From positions 2,418,001 through 2,482,000 of the forward strand of contig JAVFKD010000004.1 in NCBI GenBank assembly GCA_036429605.1: a stretch of 64,000 bases of DNA, read 5' to 3'. A program made the position numbers and the translations under genes. Below, piece by piece: positions 11,993 to 22,407 of the stretch. Position 1 is the first letter of the stretch, and each line of letters starts with the position of its first letter. The notes beneath the pieces were generated by a model. It saw nothing but the letters and a program-made list of their open reading frames with translations, searched no databases and was not told the origin of the DNA. Source of the stretch: Cladobotryum mycophilum (taxonomy: Eukaryota; Ascomycota; Sordariomycetes; Hypocreales; Hypocreaceae).

Positions 11993-13058
11993 TTACTCCG
12001 TCTCGTTCAATTCGTGGCTCAGCTTGATTGCCTCTGACTTTCCAGTGTCCAAGACAACCGCAGGGTCTTCCGGCTTGCCGTTTCGGGATACTTCGTTTCC
12101 ATTCTTCGTCTCAATGGTCGTCCTACTCAGCGATTAGTACTGTGTTCAATCTTGTCATCAAGCAGCATCATATGAAGTCTTACTTTTCTGGTCTGACATC
12201 GACAACCTTCCCCTCTGGCTGACCCTGTCCCCAATTCCAGCTCACGGTGTCTCCCTTTTCGGGGCCTTTGGTGGCCTTTTCCTCGGTCTCTTCATCGGCA
12301 TTTTGCTCCTGTTCGTCTTCGTCTTCCTGGACCTTGGTTTCATCCTCCTCTTCCTCCTCTGCTCCGCCATTGGACACTTCCTTGCCATTGGCCTCAGGTT
12401 CAACATCGTCAGTCTTTCTCTTCTTGCTCTCGCCAGATTGGTCATCATCCGCCTCCCTCTTCTCCCCCGTCTTTGGCTCTTCAATATCAACACTGTCTTT
12501 GTCTTCTTCGACATCCGCCTTCTCCTCGCGCTTCTTGATGCAATCGTGACCCCAATTCTTCAGTGATGCATAGGACTTGGTCTTTTCAACTTCTTCGACC
12601 GACTTCTCATCGTTGGCCTTTTCCTCTTGCGCCAAATGTCTCTTGCTACATGGTGTAAGTCTTTTAACGGGACTATAGCTGTGTTTCATGATTTATAAGA
12701 CTTACCAATAGGAAACCACCTTTCTCATGTGCTGGATTTGTTCGTCTGTATACTTCTCGGAGTCTTTATCCGGATTAGATTCCAGAATATCAACAATCTG
12801 GCGGCCACTCTCGTGTCCTATAGACTCCCCATCATCATTCTCCTTGGGCCAACCAGCGCTTCGAGAGTCATCCGACTTTAACCAATCCTCCAGTTCCTTG
12901 GCCGTCATGTTGACGAGCTCATTGAACTCGGTGATGACTTCTTGTTTGTCCTTCATCTTGTTGATACTGCTGCGTGAAAACCAATCAACCTGTATCTTCA
13001 ATGTATCAGATCTGGGAACTGACTTTTGACTTGAAGAGGGGGAGGGACGTTTTTGCAT
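11993..13058 (-). CDS. DUF3140 protein with C-terminal TUDOR-like (hypervirulence-associated) domain
   Basis: This three-exon gene (13058-12706, 12645-12184, 12122-11993) encodes 314 residues. Residues about 35-125 match DUF3140: EFNELVNMTAKELEDWLKSDDS, then GHESGRQIVDIL and HMRKVVSYCKRHLAQ, the last split by intron 1. The middle is a Lys/Glu/Asp-rich low-complexity tract with a KKRK basic cluster, suggesting a nuclear location. The end (KGDTVSWNWGQGQPEG, then ETKNGNEVSRNG and PAVVLDTGKSEAIKL) matches the small domain called hypervirulence-associated TUDOR. Both domains are known families without a settled biochemical role; nucleic-acid or chromatin binding is inference. The start is the ATG of MQKRPSP. 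An N-terminal intron near 12970-13020 is conceivable. Confidence 0.87.
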
Positions 13059-13645
13059 TGCCTGTCATTGCTTCTTTTAGGGTTCGATCCGAGTGACGCT
13101 TCCGGTCTCGTTGCGTCATGGAACGCTGTCATTCAACGCCGGCATTGAGGGTCAGCTTGTTATTGAACCTAATTGGAACCATTACACTAGACCAACGCCG
13201 ACTGGCACGTAACTTTGCCATCGGTTGGCTCTAATGTCACTGCAAGCATGATTGATCGTCGATTCGATTTATAAACTTCAATATTGTTTAACTGTCAATA
13301 TCGTCTTGTGATTGATTTCCTGTTGCAGACTAAGCTTTTGTGTCGCTACCCTGAAGCTCATGGATGTTGGCAAATAGAACAACAAATGTCCACACACTAC
13401 GTATAGCAATTTGGTGAATATTAAGTGCTTCGTCGATTCTATCACTACATATTATTTCATCTTAATCATACTTTGAAGTATGGCGGTTCCCATCGTGTGT
13501 TTGGTTCATCAAGTCACGGGTCTTTATGTGTTTCGTTTGTCTTATTATCCACCACCGCAGGGAGAGCAAGGACCTCACAAAACCAGTCGGTTAACAGTAA
13601 TCCGAGTATCTAAGCATAATTCTTCAATTTTTATGGTTGAGATGA
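13059..13645. other. Intergenic, no gene seen
   Basis: Moderately AT-rich spacer holding the 5' region of the DUF3140 gene and the 3' region of the secreted hydrolase. Nothing else was recognised. Confidence 0.5.
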
Positions 13646-14758
13646 CTATCTCACAAACGAGACATCAGGATACTTCGAGTTTGGTCCGGACAACAGCCCT
13701 TCACCAGCATTTCCCAAAGCAAACCCTACAAATGCACCCAAATAGGCTCTCAGTACTTCAACAACCCTTGCTCCCGTAGCCTTTCCAAACCACAACTCCA
13801 CAAGCTCTTCATTGTTCCTCAAACCTGTAATGTCTCCGACTATGGACATATCCCAGTAGCTTCCGTGCACAGAGTCCTTCAAGTTGAGTTCCCTCGTCCA
13901 GACATTGGGATGCCGCTCCTTCATGGCGTCGAAAAACTCTGCAAAGGTTGGCTCTGATGTCGAATTGTGGCCTTCGGAACCAAAGATGAGGAATGGTTTC
14001 GGGACGCCAATGTCTATTTCTCGTCCCCAAAGGATGCCATCGAGATTAACACCGCCGGCTATGCGAGACTCGTCTATCATTGCTGATGCTGCTGCGGAGC
14101 CGCCAAACGACTGGCCAATATAGACTGTCTTGCGGATATTGAAGTGATTTAGGACAAAAGAGGCATCCTGTGTTCGGACGTCGAGGCCGAATCGTAACTC
14201 AGCGGTATTGTTTGGGTCTCGACCAATATGCCCTCCGTATATGATATCTCCATTGGGGAATTGAACCACGTCGGTTTCATACGGATGGTCCATGACGATG
14301 ACTTCATACCCGAGACTCGAAAGCTGCTGTGCGATGGACGAATAGAACAGCCTCGTGGTGTTCAGACCCGTCCCAAACAAAATCTGTGGAAACTTCCTCT
14401 CCCAGCCATACGGCTTTTGTTGTATTTCACAGCATAGCTCCAGCTCCAGTGTCTTGAGCAAGCCATTCGGCCAGCCTATATCCGAAAGGAATGAATCTAG
14501 AATATCGTCCTCTATGGCGGCGATCGATGGCGGCATATAAGGAACTCGACATGTCCCCTTGCACCGTGATTTTGGCACCGGAGTAAACTGCGAGACCATC
14601 ATCCTACGCGGATGGGAGGAGTTGAATGGGTCGACACGACCATGATCGATAAGTTCTGATGATTCCCATTTCACCGTATAAGGACCGTCTGGGACTGGAA
14701 AGACGGTTGCTTGAACGAGAGCGGGTACTACCGCTGCGAGCACCAATATCGACCTCAT
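13646..14758 (-). CDS. Secreted alpha/beta hydrolase, PAF-acetylhydrolase-like
   Basis: Single-exon gene of 370 residues. I start at MRSILVLAA, the first true ATG. It begins with a hydrophobic signal peptide (about residues 1-17, ending ALVQA), so the product should be exported. The nucleophile elbow is GQSFGG, preceded by FNIRKTVYI as expected for an alpha/beta hydrolase. FPQILFGTGLNTTRLFYSSIAQQLSSLGYEVIVMDHP is a layout seen in fungal PAF-acetylhydrolase-like esterases. NLDG and SVHGSYWD probably supply the Asp and His of the triad. Several Asn-x-Ser/Thr sites fit a glycosylated secreted enzyme. The likely reaction is hydrolysis of a carboxylic ester; the substrate is unknown. Confidence 0.85.
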   Translation of the reverse strand: MRSILVLAAVVPALVQATVFPVPDGPYTVKWESSELIDHGRVDPFNSSHPRRMMVSQFTPVPKSRCKGTCRVPYMPPSIAAIEDDILDSFLSDIGWPNGLLKTLELELCCEIQQKPYGWERKFPQILFGTGLNTTRLFYSSIAQQLSSLGYEVIVMDHPYETDVVQFPNGDIIYGGHIGRDPNNTAELRFGLDVRTQDASFVLNHFNIRKTVYIGQSFGGSAAASAMIDESRIAGGVNLDGILWGREIDIGVPKPFLIFGSEGHNSTSEPTFAEFFDAMKERHPNVWTRELNLKDSVHGSYWDMSIVGDITGLRNNEELVELWFGKATGARVVEVLRAYLGAFVGFALGNAGEGLLSGPNSKYPDVSFVR

Positions 14759-15339
14759 ATTGGGCAATTTCTGATTTTCTTTTTTCTTTCAATTCTTAAA
14801 CCAATCCCCATATTTTTAAACTTGTGAAATACTGTATGCACCGTAATTGCTCGCGTAGCCGCGGGTAAACCATCCTCCCATCCACGCATCGTTCGTCGGC
14901 GTAATCGCTACGAGACCTTCCCAATCTGGACCACAGGTAACGTGGATCTTTTAATAAAGGATCATGAGCTGAAAAGTCTTAGCCATGCTGCCAAGATCTT
15001 GACCCGTAGTTTGCTATGAAATGCCGCTTGTTGCAGTTAAGATGGGTCCTCGATTAGGCGAACTTGGTGATGGGGACGAAGTACGTGCATCATGTTCACT
15101 TTGCTATATACGCAGTAATAGTTACACACAAACAGAGCCTTTCATAGCCAACGTTCAGAGCCAAGTCTGCAAAATACGCTTCCCATCCATATAATAATAG
15201 AAAAAGACCAATGGCATCACACATGAACTCATGCAAGATAGTAGCGTAGAGTCTAAACTGTTTGGGCAGTGCCCGAGAAGTCATATCCCCCTCCTCTCGA
15301 CTTCCAAAAACCTCAAGAGGGTACATCTCGAATCATTCC
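14759..15339. other. Intergenic, no gene seen
   Basis: The promoter of the secreted hydrolase and the 3' flank of the FAD monooxygenase. No other feature was recognised. Confidence 0.5.
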
Positions 15340-16727
15340 TCATGTTTTGATCGCTCTCCTCTTCAGCACCGCTGAATTCTCATTCAAACCGTGAAAGTCG
15401 TGTGCGTCTAGGCAGGCCTGTCTGCTCAGCATGACGGCTGGGATCCCTCGCTCCATCATCTCCTCTTCGTACTTGTCCATCGCCTCCTTGCGAGTCTTTT
15501 CGCCAGAGTATACGGCCTTGATTTCGCGCAGCAAATGCCATGCGTCGAGGATACCGTGGTTACCGGCCTCGCCACGATACATGGTCATGGCGTGGGCGGC
15601 GTCGCCGATGAGCGTCACCCGGCCGTCGTGATTATCCCACGGTAGGCATGGCCAGTCCTGCAGCGCGATGTTGAGCACGGGGTATGACTCGGGGATGACA
15701 TCTACAGCGTTGCGCAGGAGGGGGTTGAAGCCAACGGCCAAGCGCTTCATCATGGCAACGCGCTCGGGGTCCGTGGCGGGTATTTGGTCTCGATCGCCTT
15801 TGACGATCCAAGAAACAATGACTTGGACCATGTAATGTTCGTCATCGGTACCGGCCGTGCCGTTGGTCTCTGGTGTATCGAGCATCGAAATCCAAAGAAA
15901 GACACCCGTGGTTGGATGACAGCCCTGGAAGAGCAAGGGATCGATATCCCGTATGGGCTTGGCCTCTGCGCGTGTCATCTTGACAGCGGCGCCAAGCATC
16001 TCGACAGGGAGCTGGTAGTTCTGGTAGGCATCCGGCACGAGAAACTTCCTCGCAGAAGAGTTTGTGCCGTCAGCGCCGACGAGGATTCTGCCCTCTACCT
16101 GTTCGCCGTCTGCGAACAGAGCGCGAACACCGTCGGCCTCATTTTCCAATGTCTCGACGTCGACGAGCCGCTTTCCCCAGTGGACGTGATCGGCGATGTC
16201 CTTGATGAGGACCCTGCGCAGCTTCTCCCGGTTTACACGTCGCCGTTCGTTTGGTGGGATTCGGAACTTGGTTTCGAGCGTCTCGAGGTTCAGGAATAGG
16301 AAATTGCCATTGTCGTTGCGGCCGACTTCGGGGTCGACCTGGACCTGGTCTACCGCAGCCAGCGTCTCATCATCGAGGATGTCGCGCAGGAAGCGCAACG
16401 CCCAGTGCAGTGTAATGGCCCAGCCTTGGTTACGGGACTCGACGTGCTCGTCGCGCTCAAACACTTGGAAGGGGATGTTGGCCTGTGACGGGTTTGTTGG
16501 TTCTAGTGAGCAATCAATTGATTCTTGTTGGCAGGAACACTTGGATGGTCCATTTGGAGGGGAAACAAGCAAAGGGGGAGGACGAGGCGGGACGGAGGGG
16601 TAACAATTGATTCATCAAAACTCAAAATCATTCCTTCTGTTCATACCTTTTTGAGACCGTGTGCAAGCGTCAAGCCAACAACACCGGCGCCTATGATGAT
16701 GACGGGTTTATCACTGGCAGTCATCAT
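15340..16727 (-). CDS. FAD-dependent aromatic monooxygenase (salicylate hydroxylase-like)
   Basis: Two exons (16727-16647 and 16482-15340) give 407 residues. Exon 1 holds the FAD-binding GAGVVG motif within KPVIIIGAGVVGLTLAHGL. The 164-base intron (GTATGA to ACAG) separates it from the rest of the Rossmann fold (VFERD, the Glu that binds ribose). The second motif is GADGTNSSAR, and the third is GDAAHAM followed by GEAGNHGILDAWHL. These define the class A flavoprotein monooxygenases, which use NAD(P)H and O2 to hydroxylate aromatic or related rings. There is no C-terminal membrane helix, so it is probably cytosolic. Two ATGs lie side by side at the start. It lies about 1.1 kb from the divergent esterase gene, which may suggest a shared pathway. 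The substrate is unknown. Confidence 0.88.
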
Positions 16728-17809
16728 TGGATATATGCTTGAAGATACTGAGGGGGAGTTTATGCAGAAAGGATCTGCGATGTTGTTTTGTTTATCTTGG
16801 GTTCGATCCAAGAAGATGTCTGCCTCATTGTTTGCTCGTTCTTCTACTACGACTACTCTTACAGTGGACTGATTGACTGTCTAGCGCTGAACGACCCATG
16901 AATTTCTTTTGGCTGGGACAGTCAAACAGTACTAATATCTCACCAAGTGCCGGAGTCCAAGTTCGTCTCGCTGGCAAGTCTGGATCTTGCCTGGTGCAAC
17001 ACACAAATCGACAGACAGTCTGGTACCTCATCTCGCTTCCTAGAGAAGCTGGACTTTCAGGTATCTCAGATCTTGGACATTTTGGGCTTCGTCCTGCCTG
17101 GACTGTGCTAGTCCGGCTGTTTATCCTCTAACATGCCAACGTGCGGCTGATGGGGCAATGGCATGACTCTCCAATCGATGTCAAAGCGAGTACCGTAGCT
17201 ATATTGGCGGAAATAATCAATCCCATGTAGCGTTGAAGTCCCGACACTCTGGATGGGCCGTTTCTTTGTTATCTATGTTTAATGGCCTGACCTGCGGCAC
17301 AGCAGCAAACAAGTTGTTTTTGGCCATCTAGAGCTGTTGGTGGTGCGTGCAGACGGCTGCTTCCGATGCGGATGCGTCCCGGCCAAGCTGCAGCCGTCGG
17401 AATGGAGGTGGGAGAAGAAGAAGAAGTGAGCGAAGGAACCCTGTAAGAAGGAGCACAGGCTCAATCCTTTCCCGCGGCGATGTGGATGGTGGCCAAGGTG
17501 TTTGAGTGGGTAATGAAGACAATACGTAATTCATGACCTTCGGCCAAGTCTTGTTTAGAACTGGCAGCTTTCTAGAGCTTGCTATCGTTGGCCTGGAGGT
17601 CAAGGTGTAAAGCTGTTTGTGTGCGACGGGCGTTGTGGGCAGAACGAACATGCTGCTCTTCTTTCAACTTTTAAAGACAATGGCATTCCCTGGCATCTTT
17701 TTGAATCTGACACCCAAACTTTGGATACAGAAGGGGGACCTACGATTACTGAGCAACGATTGAACAAAGTGACGGATTCAAACGAGATCACAACCGGAGA
17801 GCGAAAACA
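16728..17809. other. Divergent promoter region
   Basis: About 1.1 kb between the divergently read FAD monooxygenase and esterase. No gene was recognised. It should carry both promoters. Confidence 0.5.
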
Positions 17810-18853
17810 ATGGCCTCGGACGGAAAACATGAGGCGCTGCAGCCAATCCACCCATCAATGGTTGGCAAGCTCGACCCCGTATTCGAGAAGCTCTACAACG
17901 ACAACGTCGCCAACACTCCCTTGAAACCAATCGACCTGGAGAAGCTGCGGTCCTCCTACTCGGTGCTCTACAGCTACGGCACAGCCCCAGCACCCGACGT
18001 GGGACGCATCTACGACGACACCATAGCTCTCGAGGACGGAACGCAGCTCCCAGTTCGGGTATACGAGCCCGAATCCAAGGGCCCATGGCCAGTACATGTG
18101 GATTATCATGGTGGGGGTTGGGGTCTAGGCGATCTCGACACCGAGAGTCACATTTGCCAGCACTACTGCAGCAAGGCCAACGTCGCCGTCATCGACGTTG
18201 GCTACCGCTTGGTCCCCGAAGTCCCATTCCCCGCGGCCATTACGGACAGCTTCGGCGCGCTCAAGTACATCTACGAGAAGGGCGCGGACAAGTTCAACGT
18301 CAAGCGGGACAGCATCTCGGTCGGCGGTGTGTCGGCGGGAGGATTCATCTCCCTGGCGCTGGCTCACCTCGCGCGCGACGCCTCCATTCCCCTTCGGCTC
18401 GTGGCTGCGGGCACGCCAGTCATTGATGACATTTCCCAGTACAAGACGGCGGCTGACTCTCCCTGGCCGTCGATGCGCGAGAACGAGTTTGCGCCTACGC
18501 TGAACTGGGCGCGACTCGCATGGTTCGACAAGTTGAAGTGGTCTTCGCTGCCCGAAGACCCGGAAGAGCACAGGGCGGCGAGGGAAGAGGTCGGGTGGTT
18601 CGCCAACGTCCTCAAGGCGCCAAACTTCAAGGGGCTCGCGCGCACCCTCATCTTCACGGCCGGCGCAGACCCACTGAGGGACGAAGGGGAGAGGTACGCG
18701 CAGGTGTTGGTCGAGAATGGGGTCGACGTCACGCAGCGGCGTTTCCCTGGCGTGCCGCACCCGTTTATGCACATGGATAAAGACCTGTGGCAGGCAAGCG
18801 AGTTCATCGACCGAACGGCAAGGGAGATTCGACTGGCGCATTGGGATCCATGA
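17810..18853 (+). CDS. Alpha/beta hydrolase of the hormone-sensitive lipase (HSL) family
   Basis: Single exon, 347 residues, with no signal peptide, so probably cytosolic. The oxyanion-hole motif HGGGW, preceded by VHVDY, and the nucleophile elbow GVSAGG mark the HSL/GDXG esterase family. Asp of TAGADPLRDEG and His of GVPHPFMHM complete the likely triad. YRLVPEVPFPAAITDSFGALKYIYE is the usual spacer. Such enzymes hydrolyse short-chain esters or lactones. The first ATG is in good context (AACAATGG). It is read away from the neighbouring FAD monooxygenase, so co-regulation from the shared 1.1 kb region is possible. Confidence 0.9.
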   Translation: MASDGKHEALQPIHPSMVGKLDPVFEKLYNDNVANTPLKPIDLEKLRSSYSVLYSYGTAPAPDVGRIYDDTIALEDGTQLPVRVYEPESKGPWPVHVDYHGGGWGLGDLDTESHICQHYCSKANVAVIDVGYRLVPEVPFPAAITDSFGALKYIYEKGADKFNVKRDSISVGGVSAGGFISLALAHLARDASIPLRLVAAGTPVIDDISQYKTAADSPWPSMRENEFAPTLNWARLAWFDKLKWSSLPEDPEEHRAAREEVGWFANVLKAPNFKGLARTLIFTAGADPLRDEGERYAQVLVENGVDVTQRRFPGVPHPFMHMDKDLWQASEFIDRTAREIRLAHWDP

Positions 18854-21800
18854 AGGGAGGGAGGGAGAGGAAGGGAGGGGGAATAATACGAAAAGAAATC
18901 AGTATTTCAAAACATCAACCTACTCGTACACAGACACAGCACACATGAGTTTCTACTAGATGATGAGGCTTGAGGTGAGGAATGACAAAAAGGCTTGCCG
19001 GGCCGAACGAGCTGTCTTGTGAGCTCGGCGAACCGGTATCCCTACCTATACCTTACATACCTACGTCCCTCCTGTCCGTCCGCAGCAGTTTGAAGGCATG
19101 TTCATCCGAGGTACAAGCAGGTATTATTCCACCTTTTTTCCTGAACCAACCTGCATGAGTGCCATCACCCTGCCTGCGTTCCTGACTGGTGGAGATTAAA
19201 AAAAAAAGAACATCGTTCTGCATATGTACACGCTTGTGTCCTGTAGGATGTCCTTCCCAAACCAACTGCCGGTAGTATCGGCCGCCTCTCCCTGTCTCTC
19301 TCGAACTATACTCTCCTTGTACGGGGTCCCTTTTTTTTTTTTGTTCTCTGAGGTCGCATCGCGCGCCAGTCTCCGTACGGAAGCACCAGCTCCCGGGACC
19401 GGATTTAAGATATGACATTTTGAGCAAAAAAAGAGAAAAAGTTCCGAGTCCGATTCCCCTCCTCCCCCAAAAGGGGGTGGGGGTTAGTGGTGTGATGAAC
19501 TTTTGGGGATGGCTCTATGAGTCTAATGCGTAGCAACGATGCAAAGACAAAGTCGTGACAGAAAAGGAATGTTGCCATTGTCGCAGTTTCTGATGCTTGT
19601 ACTCATAATGACTTGACTTGCCAAGAGGTGAAAGAGAGACAGCGGAGTAGTACTATCAGTAATATGGAAATCCAACGGATTCGAGATCATCCATCACACC
19701 TTGGCGAGGCGTCAAAGACTGGGCTTGCAACTACACTACTAACGGCAGCCATGTCACCCTAAGAATGTCAAATCAAAGCTGTTACCCAAAAATCTTGATT
19801 CCCAAGCATTGCATCCGCCGCCTGCTGCTGCTGCTGCTGCTGCTGCCAGGGGCCTTGTTCGAAGAACCTTGAACTCTTTTTTGTAATTCCATCAATCAAA
19901 GAGAATTGAATGTTTAAGACAATAACGAGCTGACCCCCTCCCTCGTCTATCCCCTCTTCCCCCTGGTCCCCCTTCCTTTCTCCCCACAGACGAGGGGATC
20001 CCACGCGAGAAGCGGGCGTCATTTGAGGGAAACATGACAGGGTCAAAAGATTTCTCGGGTCGATTCTTCGGAATTTTCTTTTGGTTTTTTCTTCTTCTTC
20101 CCTTTCTTTCGCCTCCCCACTGTTTCAAAGTCGGAAGCCAAGTTTGGCACAGTGTAGGCCGAACGACAAGCGAGAGAAGAGCCAAGATCTCCCCTCTCTC
20201 TCTTTCCCCTCTCCTCTCTCCCCCGTGTCATTCGGTCATGGATGAGAAAACGATGGCTTCTTCTTCTTCTTCTTCTGTTTTTCAGCACTCGTCAGGTATG
20301 TAATCCATACCTCAAAAAGTAAACTTATTCCAAATTATACATATACGCGTAGCACACGAGTGTAAACGATGGGCTGAGCCGAATAACGCCACCATCACGG
20401 TATAACCTTTGGGGGGGTTAAACTCGTAAGCCCGTTGCATTTGGGAAGGGAGGGGGACTGGAAACGTCTTTTGTCCCCGTCGAAGATGGTACAGGTTTGA
20501 GCGAAAACGAAGGTTCCGCCGAAGCGGAGGTTTCCATTTCCCTCGCTCGCGCTGAAAGTTCGCCGATGTCAAGGTGCTTGGTTCGAAGAGCAAGCCCTTT
20601 TGACTCCAGAACGGACCAATCCTGCCAACCAGAGGCTGCACAATGTCTCTGCCGCGCCCTGACAGGGGTTCCGGGGGGAGAAGGGAGGAAGCTCTGGCTT
20701 CTTCACTGTCTGGTCTCTTGACTGGGATTTGCTTGGCCCCCTCCTCCCTTTTTAGTGCCCTCCGTTTCGAGCGTAGTGGCGTAGCGTTGCCTTTTCCCTT
20801 TGGTGTGGTGCACCGTGCAACTTTCTTGCGTGAGAAAGCGGCGCGCGCGCGAACATGGGCGAGGGAGGGATCAGCCGACGAATGGACCTGGCCGTGTGAA
20901 CAAGTCAGTGCAGCTGTGTCCTGGTTTATTTTGCCATCTCTCGCTGAAACTAAACAGCAACGTTTGGCCCGAGCCATACGGAGGCACTGCGTTTTGCTTT
21001 TCTCAACACAAATATATGTACAGACAGAAACTAAGTGACTGTACATACAAGGTTGCGGTCGTACCGTTGGTAGAATAAAACGGAACGGGAGGCTGAAAGA
21101 AGGGATCGCCGCACTTGGTTGCCTACTTGTGTCTCGCTATAGCTGCCCGTTTGATCACCAGATGGGATCTCGAATCGGCACGCCATGCCCCTTGGGTAGG
21201 ACTTGTGGAGGGAACCCGGACCAAAAACGAATGCCTGCGTCTCACCTCTTTTGCCCTCTCTTTTCTTTCCTCCCTCTCGCTCTCTTTCTCCCCCCACTCA
21301 GCTGCGACAAAGATGCTGACTGCTGGGCTACCTACTTCTGGGTACCGACAACCGTAGCATGTAGAGCAAAAAGCTTTTTGAGTCAATCGTGCATGCCCTT
21401 ACCCGCCAGACAAGCTACAGGGCCAGGGCAGTCCCATACATACACCGGCCAGTTCCAAATCGACGGGTTCCCCCTCCCTTCCTTCCCACCCCCTCGTGCA
21501 TAAGTGCTGGCTCCTCGAATTACTCGTAACTGGGAAAACACGGGTGTTCGGACATGAGGGACCAATGTTCGTGTGAACAGGTAGAGAGGTTAGGTTTAGT
21601 TGTTGCAAAGGTACATACAGGCAACTCCAGGTCGAAAGCAGGGGGGCCAAAAAAACTGGGTGGCCCTGCTTAGCACCTGTTACTAGACAAGGACCTGTGC
21701 AACCAAGAGGTGAACCACCGAATTATAGTATTAGTATGGGGAGGTATTAGTGGAGTTTGGTCGTGATAAGCGGTGCCTCTCTGGCTTGTCTCTGGGCATG

Positions 21801-22407
21801 GGCACCTCAGGTCTCTCTCGCTCTCTAAAGCAGTCCCCGTCCATGGCATGGGCACTCCACTGGCACTCAGATCGGCGCCACCAGTATTATCTACCAGGGT
21901 CTCCCCCAATTCCCTTCTCTTGTTCCCCATCCTGTCCCATCCAACAGGTCTCCTCTTCGCTGGATTTGATCCCTCGCCTCGAGCCCACTTTCTGTCCTTA
22001 ACACGCAGCGGTTCCCCCTCTCTGCTGCAGAGAGCCGTTTGGTGTTACAGAACATTCCGACGACAAAGCTGAAGCAACAACCAACCAACCAACAACCATC
22101 ACGACGAATCTCATCACCACTCTAAATCACTCACTGTTCTAGCCGAGGTCCAAGTGTCTTTTTCTTCTTCTCCTTCTCTAGCGGATAATCGAAGAATCAA
22201 GGGAGAAATTCAAAGGGAGAGACACCCAAAGTGATTACGTGAGCGCATCATCACAGGAAAAGTGATTCGAAAAAGGTCTACTACGTCTTACAAGTACAGT
22301 TCTACGACCAAGAAAAACAAGGGAGGGTTGATTTAACCCCCGAGGAGAGAGGGAAAATAGAAGGGAAAAAGGGAATAGGGAAAAAAGATAATAATCACAG
22401 CGTCACA
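18854..22407. other. 3.5 kb leader/promoter region with simple repeats
   Basis: No gene was recognised. There are many poly-pyrimidine and poly-purine tracts, a (CTG)8 run at 19822-19845, a (TTC) run near 20258-20276 and several poly-G or poly-C stretches. The last 400 bases (CAACCAACC, CATCACCACTC, then A-rich to the start codon) look like a fungal 5' untranslated leader of the downstream regulator. Open frames such as the minus-strand one at 20312-21046 are Arg/Ser-rich and show no family signature. Confidence 0.5.
19822..19845. repeat. (CTG)8 microsatellite
   Basis: Eight perfect CTG units in a non-coding context. Confidence 0.9.

Noticed and set aside
12970..13020. Possible extra 50-base intron near the start of the DUF3140 gene
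   Set aside because: The donor would be GTTCCC, and removing it shifts the frame. The unspliced frame is open and acceptable.
18125..18841. Minus-strand open frame of 238 codons
   Set aside because: It is antisense to the HSL esterase with its HGGGW and GVSAGG motifs.
20312..21046. Minus-strand open frame of 244 codons upstream of the zinc-cluster regulator
   Set aside because: Arg/Ser/Lys-rich composition, no family signature, and it lies in a repeat-rich leader region opposite to the regulator. It is most likely chance.
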